Part shown: positions 14,529 through 16,266 of the stretch, piece after piece | Layout of the letters: every line of letters starts with the position of its first letter | Position numbering within the stretch: position 1 is the stretch's first letter | Assembly: GCA_016762995.1 (NCBI GenBank) | Contig: JAESUT010000201.1 | Location: 3,357 to 19,622, forward strand | Source of the DNA: Gammaproteobacteria bacterium | Lineage (GTDB): Bacteria > Pseudomonadota > Gammaproteobacteria > Pseudomonadales > Pseudohongiellaceae | DNA: 16,266 bases | Direction: 5' to 3' | Position numbers and translations under genes: made by a program | Notes under the pieces: generated by a model | Databases searched by the model: none | What the model was told of the DNA's origin: nothing | The model's input: only the letters and a program-made list of their open reading frames with translations

Positions 14529-15443
14529 TTATTCTAGAGGCAAGCTGTCGACTTTTGCTACGGCTTGGCTGTCCCAGTTCTCTATAGCCCACTCTAATTG
14601 TGACTCGGGCTTCGCTTTTGCTATTTCCGTTGGCGGTGCTTGACCGAGAAATGTAAGTGCCTTGTATATCGCCTCAGATGCCCTATCAGTTTTAATTGAA
14701 GGTGCAAATGCCTGTTTGCTGAGTTTATGCCCCTTTTCATCGACGATGATTGGGATGTGGGCGTAGCTTATTTTTTGGTAATTTAGCACTTTTTGCAAAT
14801 AGATTTGTCGCGGGGTTGAGTCGAGTAGATCCCAGCCCCTCACTATATGCGTGATGTTCTGAAATTGATCGTCAACAACGACAGCGAGCTGGTAGGCGAA
14901 TAGCTCGTCCTTTCGACAAATTACGAAGTCGCCGACATCGAGTTCGAGTTGCTGGCTAAAGTGCCCCTGAATATCATCATCGAAGCTTATTGCTAACGCC
15001 TTAGTTTTCAAACGAAGCGCGTAGGGCTTCTCTGGTGGGGCGCAGCGCTTACGGCAGGAGCCATTGTATACCAGTCCCATTTCTCTGATCTGGCCTCGAG
15101 TGCAATTGCAGGGATAGCAGAGGCCTCTATCTTGAAGCTGGCCGATAATCTCCTCATAGGCATCCAAACGCGTGCTTTGATAGAGCACTTCATCATCCCA
15201 AATCATGCCAAGGTCTTGCAGCTGTTGGAGGATGAGCTCGGCGCTGCCGGCAGGCTCTCTAGGCGGGTCCAAGTCTTCGACGCGAATTAGCCACTTACCT
15301 TGGTTTGCGCGCGCATCGAGGAAGCTCGCTAATGCGGCAACTAGCGAACCGAAATGAAGAGGGCCTGTGGGTGAGGGAGCGAAGCGACCGATGTAGCCTT
15401 GTCCGGGCTTCGTATTGATCTGAGACGCTGTTAGCGTTTGCAT
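14529..15443 (-). CDS. gluQ: Glutamyl-queuosine tRNA(Asp) synthetase
   Basis: 304 residues, the size of GluQ-RS, a truncated glutamyl-tRNA synthetase that attaches glutamate to queuosine at the wobble base of tRNA(Asp). Seen: FAPSPTGPLHFGSL at 21-34 (HIGH-like His30-Phe-Gly), RVEDLDPPRE, a zinc site CNC-X11-Y-X3-C (Cys112, Cys114, Tyr126, Cys130, the same spacing as E. coli Cys101/Cys103/Tyr115/Cys119), GWDLLDSTPRQ, and the KMSKS equivalent KLSK. It lacks the anticodon-binding domain, as expected for this family. The gene normally sits just after dksA, as it does here, though with a 328-base gap. Confidence 0.97.
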   Translation of the reverse strand: MQTLTASQINTKPGQGYIGRFAPSPTGPLHFGSLVAALASFLDARANQGKWLIRVEDLDPPREPAGSAELILQQLQDLGMIWDDEVLYQSTRLDAYEEIIGQLQDRGLCYPCNCTRGQIREMGLVYNGSCRKRCAPPEKPYALRLKTKALAISFDDDIQGHFSQQLELDVGDFVICRKDELFAYQLAVVVDDQFQNITHIVRGWDLLDSTPRQIYLQKVLNYQKISYAHIPIIVDEKGHKLSKQAFAPSIKTDRASEAIYKALTFLGQAPPTEIAKAKPESQLEWAIENWDSQAVAKVDSLPLE

Positions 15444-15771
15444 ATTGGGTAGTCGAGAGTATTTCTTAACAATTCTACAGTATCTCCACGCATCCTGAAG
15501 AGCTCAACTGCGAGTCATTTAGACTGTCCCGACCTCTTCGCGGTCTCTTTTTAGCGGCCGGCGCATGCCAGTAAAGTGATGATGTATGCTCGAAACAACC
15601 CAAAAGCCAGAGGTGCTATAGAATTGATCAGAGGCACCCTAATGTGGATTGGCTGCGTACATCCCTCTCAATTTGAAGGGCGGAATTTGGCTGGTTCTAA
15701 GGAGGCGCGGACGGCAAGATTAGCCGCATGCTCTGTTTCTTAGGCCAGTGCATGCGGTAATAAATAGCTGC
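15444..15771. other. 328-base gap between dksA and gluQ
   Basis: I see no supportable gene here. The interval holds a hairpin candidate next to dksA (15724-15757) and a GGTGC/GCACC inverted repeat near 15616-15642 that may lie in the gluQ promoter region, but no convincing -35/-10 pair. Confidence 0.5.
15724..15757 (-). terminator. Hairpin after dksA, possible terminator
   Basis: CCGCATGC (15757-15750 on the minus strand) pairs perfectly with GCATGCGG (15731-15724) around an 18-base loop, starting 14 bases after the dksA stop. No T tract follows (CTAATCTTG), so it may act as a 3'-end stabiliser or a weak terminator rather than a classical one. Confidence 0.35.
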
Positions 15772-16266
15772 TTAGTTGCCGAGCTGCTTTTCTTTAATCT
15801 CATCTAGAGTCTTGCAATCGATACACTTGTTTGCAGTTGGCCGTGCCTCTAAGCGGCGGATACCGATATCGATTCCGCAAGAATCGCAATAGCCATAATC
15901 ATCCTGAGCGATGAGCTCGATGGTGCTATCGATCTTCTTGATTAGCTTGCGCTCCCGGTCACGTGTGCGCAACTCAAGGCTGAATTCTTCTTCCTGAGTT
16001 GCACGATCGGCGGGGTCCGGGTAGTTCGCCGCATCGTTGCTGTCCAGGAGGTAAAGCTTCACACGGCCCACCTGGACCTGCCAGGCGCGCAGCCAGATCG
16101 GGTGGCCGGGCAGGCCGAGCTGTATCCGCAGCCACTCCCCGTTGGAATGACGCAACGGCATGATTGGCAACTGGCCGGGATCGTTATACGGGTAAAGCGC
16201 CTGCTGTGCACCGTCCCGGTCGATCAGCTGGCGATAATAGCCTTGCTGGTAGAGAAGCCCCACGCC
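15772..16266 (-). CDS. dksA: DksA C-terminal region in an in-frame chimera, 5' end open
   Basis: The last ~80 residues are a normal DksA C-terminus: [30 protein letters not shown], a zinc finger CDSCG...CIDCK (Cys126, Cys129, Cys147, Cys150 counted from the GTG at 16263), and RRLEARPTA. The tip aspartates of the coiled coil (PDPAD, equal to E. coli Asp71 and Asp74) are kept. DksA binds RNA polymerase and acts with ppGpp. Upstream of the tip, the first coiled-coil helix and N-terminal domain (about 70 residues) are missing, replaced in frame by a phosphorylase segment that runs to the right edge; the listed GTG is not a true start. Place next to gluQ supports a genuine dksA locus. The fused protein could not fold as DksA, so the 5' half is most likely an assembly error. 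Confidence 0.85.
   Translation of the reverse strand, partial: GVGLLYQQGYYRQLIDRDGAQQALYPYNDPGQLPIMPLRHSNGEWLRIQLGLPGHPIWLRAWQVQVGRVKLYLLDSNDAANYPDPADRATQEEEFSLELRTRDRERKLIKKIDSTIELIAQDDYGYCDSCGIDIGIRRLEARPTANKCIDCKTLDEIKEKQLGN
16018..16266 (-). other. Alpha-glucan phosphorylase fragment joined to dksA
   Basis: Residues 1-82 of the chimera, open at the edge (preceded by GGC, so reading [13 protein letters not shown]), match an interior part of the maltodextrin/alpha-glucan phosphorylase family (GT35, the DUF3417-containing type): [45 protein letters not shown]. In the family this is followed by a PxxRGIT-LYGG segment, which is absent because the frame turns into DksA. The DNA is clearly more GC-rich than the dksA part. 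No catalytic residues lie in the fragment. Confidence 0.75.

Noticed and set aside
15535..15553. GACC-TCTTCGC-GGTC followed by TCTTTTT as a plus-strand terminator
   Set aside because: Only four base pairs and no plus-strand gene upstream that would need it.

Overview
The window reads as a chromosomal segment of a gammaproteobacterium, most likely a marine relative of the Pseudomonas/Cellvibrio lineages. It is not Pseudomonas itself: base composition is close to balanced, whereas Pseudomonas is GC-rich. Minus-strand gene order from the right edge is dksA (C-terminal part only), gluQ, a 58-residue membrane protein, cbrA, cbrB, a non-coding interval, pcnB, a deoxynucleoside kinase, a BaiN/HI0933 flavoprotein, (insert), panB, panC (cut by the left edge). 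This is the Pseudomonas order dksA-gluQ-(small ORF)-cbrA-cbrB-crcZ-pcnB-folK-panB-panC, except that folK is absent and other genes are present.

The main result is in the 774-base gap between cbrB and pcnB, exactly where Pseudomonas encodes the sRNA CrcZ. Read leftward, it holds a TTTGTTAC/GTAACAAA inverted repeat (candidate CbrB site), a full match to the IHF core consensus, and a GG-N10-GC sigma-54 promoter. From the predicted start (about 9627) there follows an A-rich RNA of about 260 nt with six clusters of AANAANAA, the Hfq/Crc-binding CA motif, ending near a 9-bp hairpin. I read it as a CrcZ-like decoy RNA driven by CbrB. No Pseudomonas-like primary sequence is needed for the call; it rests on position, promoter layout and motif density. 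The cbrB leader carries a related A-rich stretch and no clear Shine-Dalgarno sequence, which suggests feedback.

On the plus strand, between panB and the flavoprotein gene, lies a thiamin-acquisition cassette: extended -10 promoter, TPP riboswitch with a hairpin that buries the ribosome binding site, TonB-dependent outer-membrane receptor, small YkoF/MTH1187-like thiamin-binding protein, and a PnuC-family inner-membrane transporter (PnuT type). Divergent from it is a NadR/AAA_28-type P-loop kinase that could trap the imported vitamin. panB and panC supply pantothenate synthesis.

The right edge is anomalous. The reading frame ending in a normal DksA C-terminus starts, in frame, as an interior piece of an alpha-glucan phosphorylase, in visibly more GC-rich DNA. 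The switch falls inside a short similar stretch, which points to a chimeric assembly join (or, less likely, a real recombination), not a working fusion. No mobile elements, CRISPR arrays, tRNAs or rRNAs were seen.
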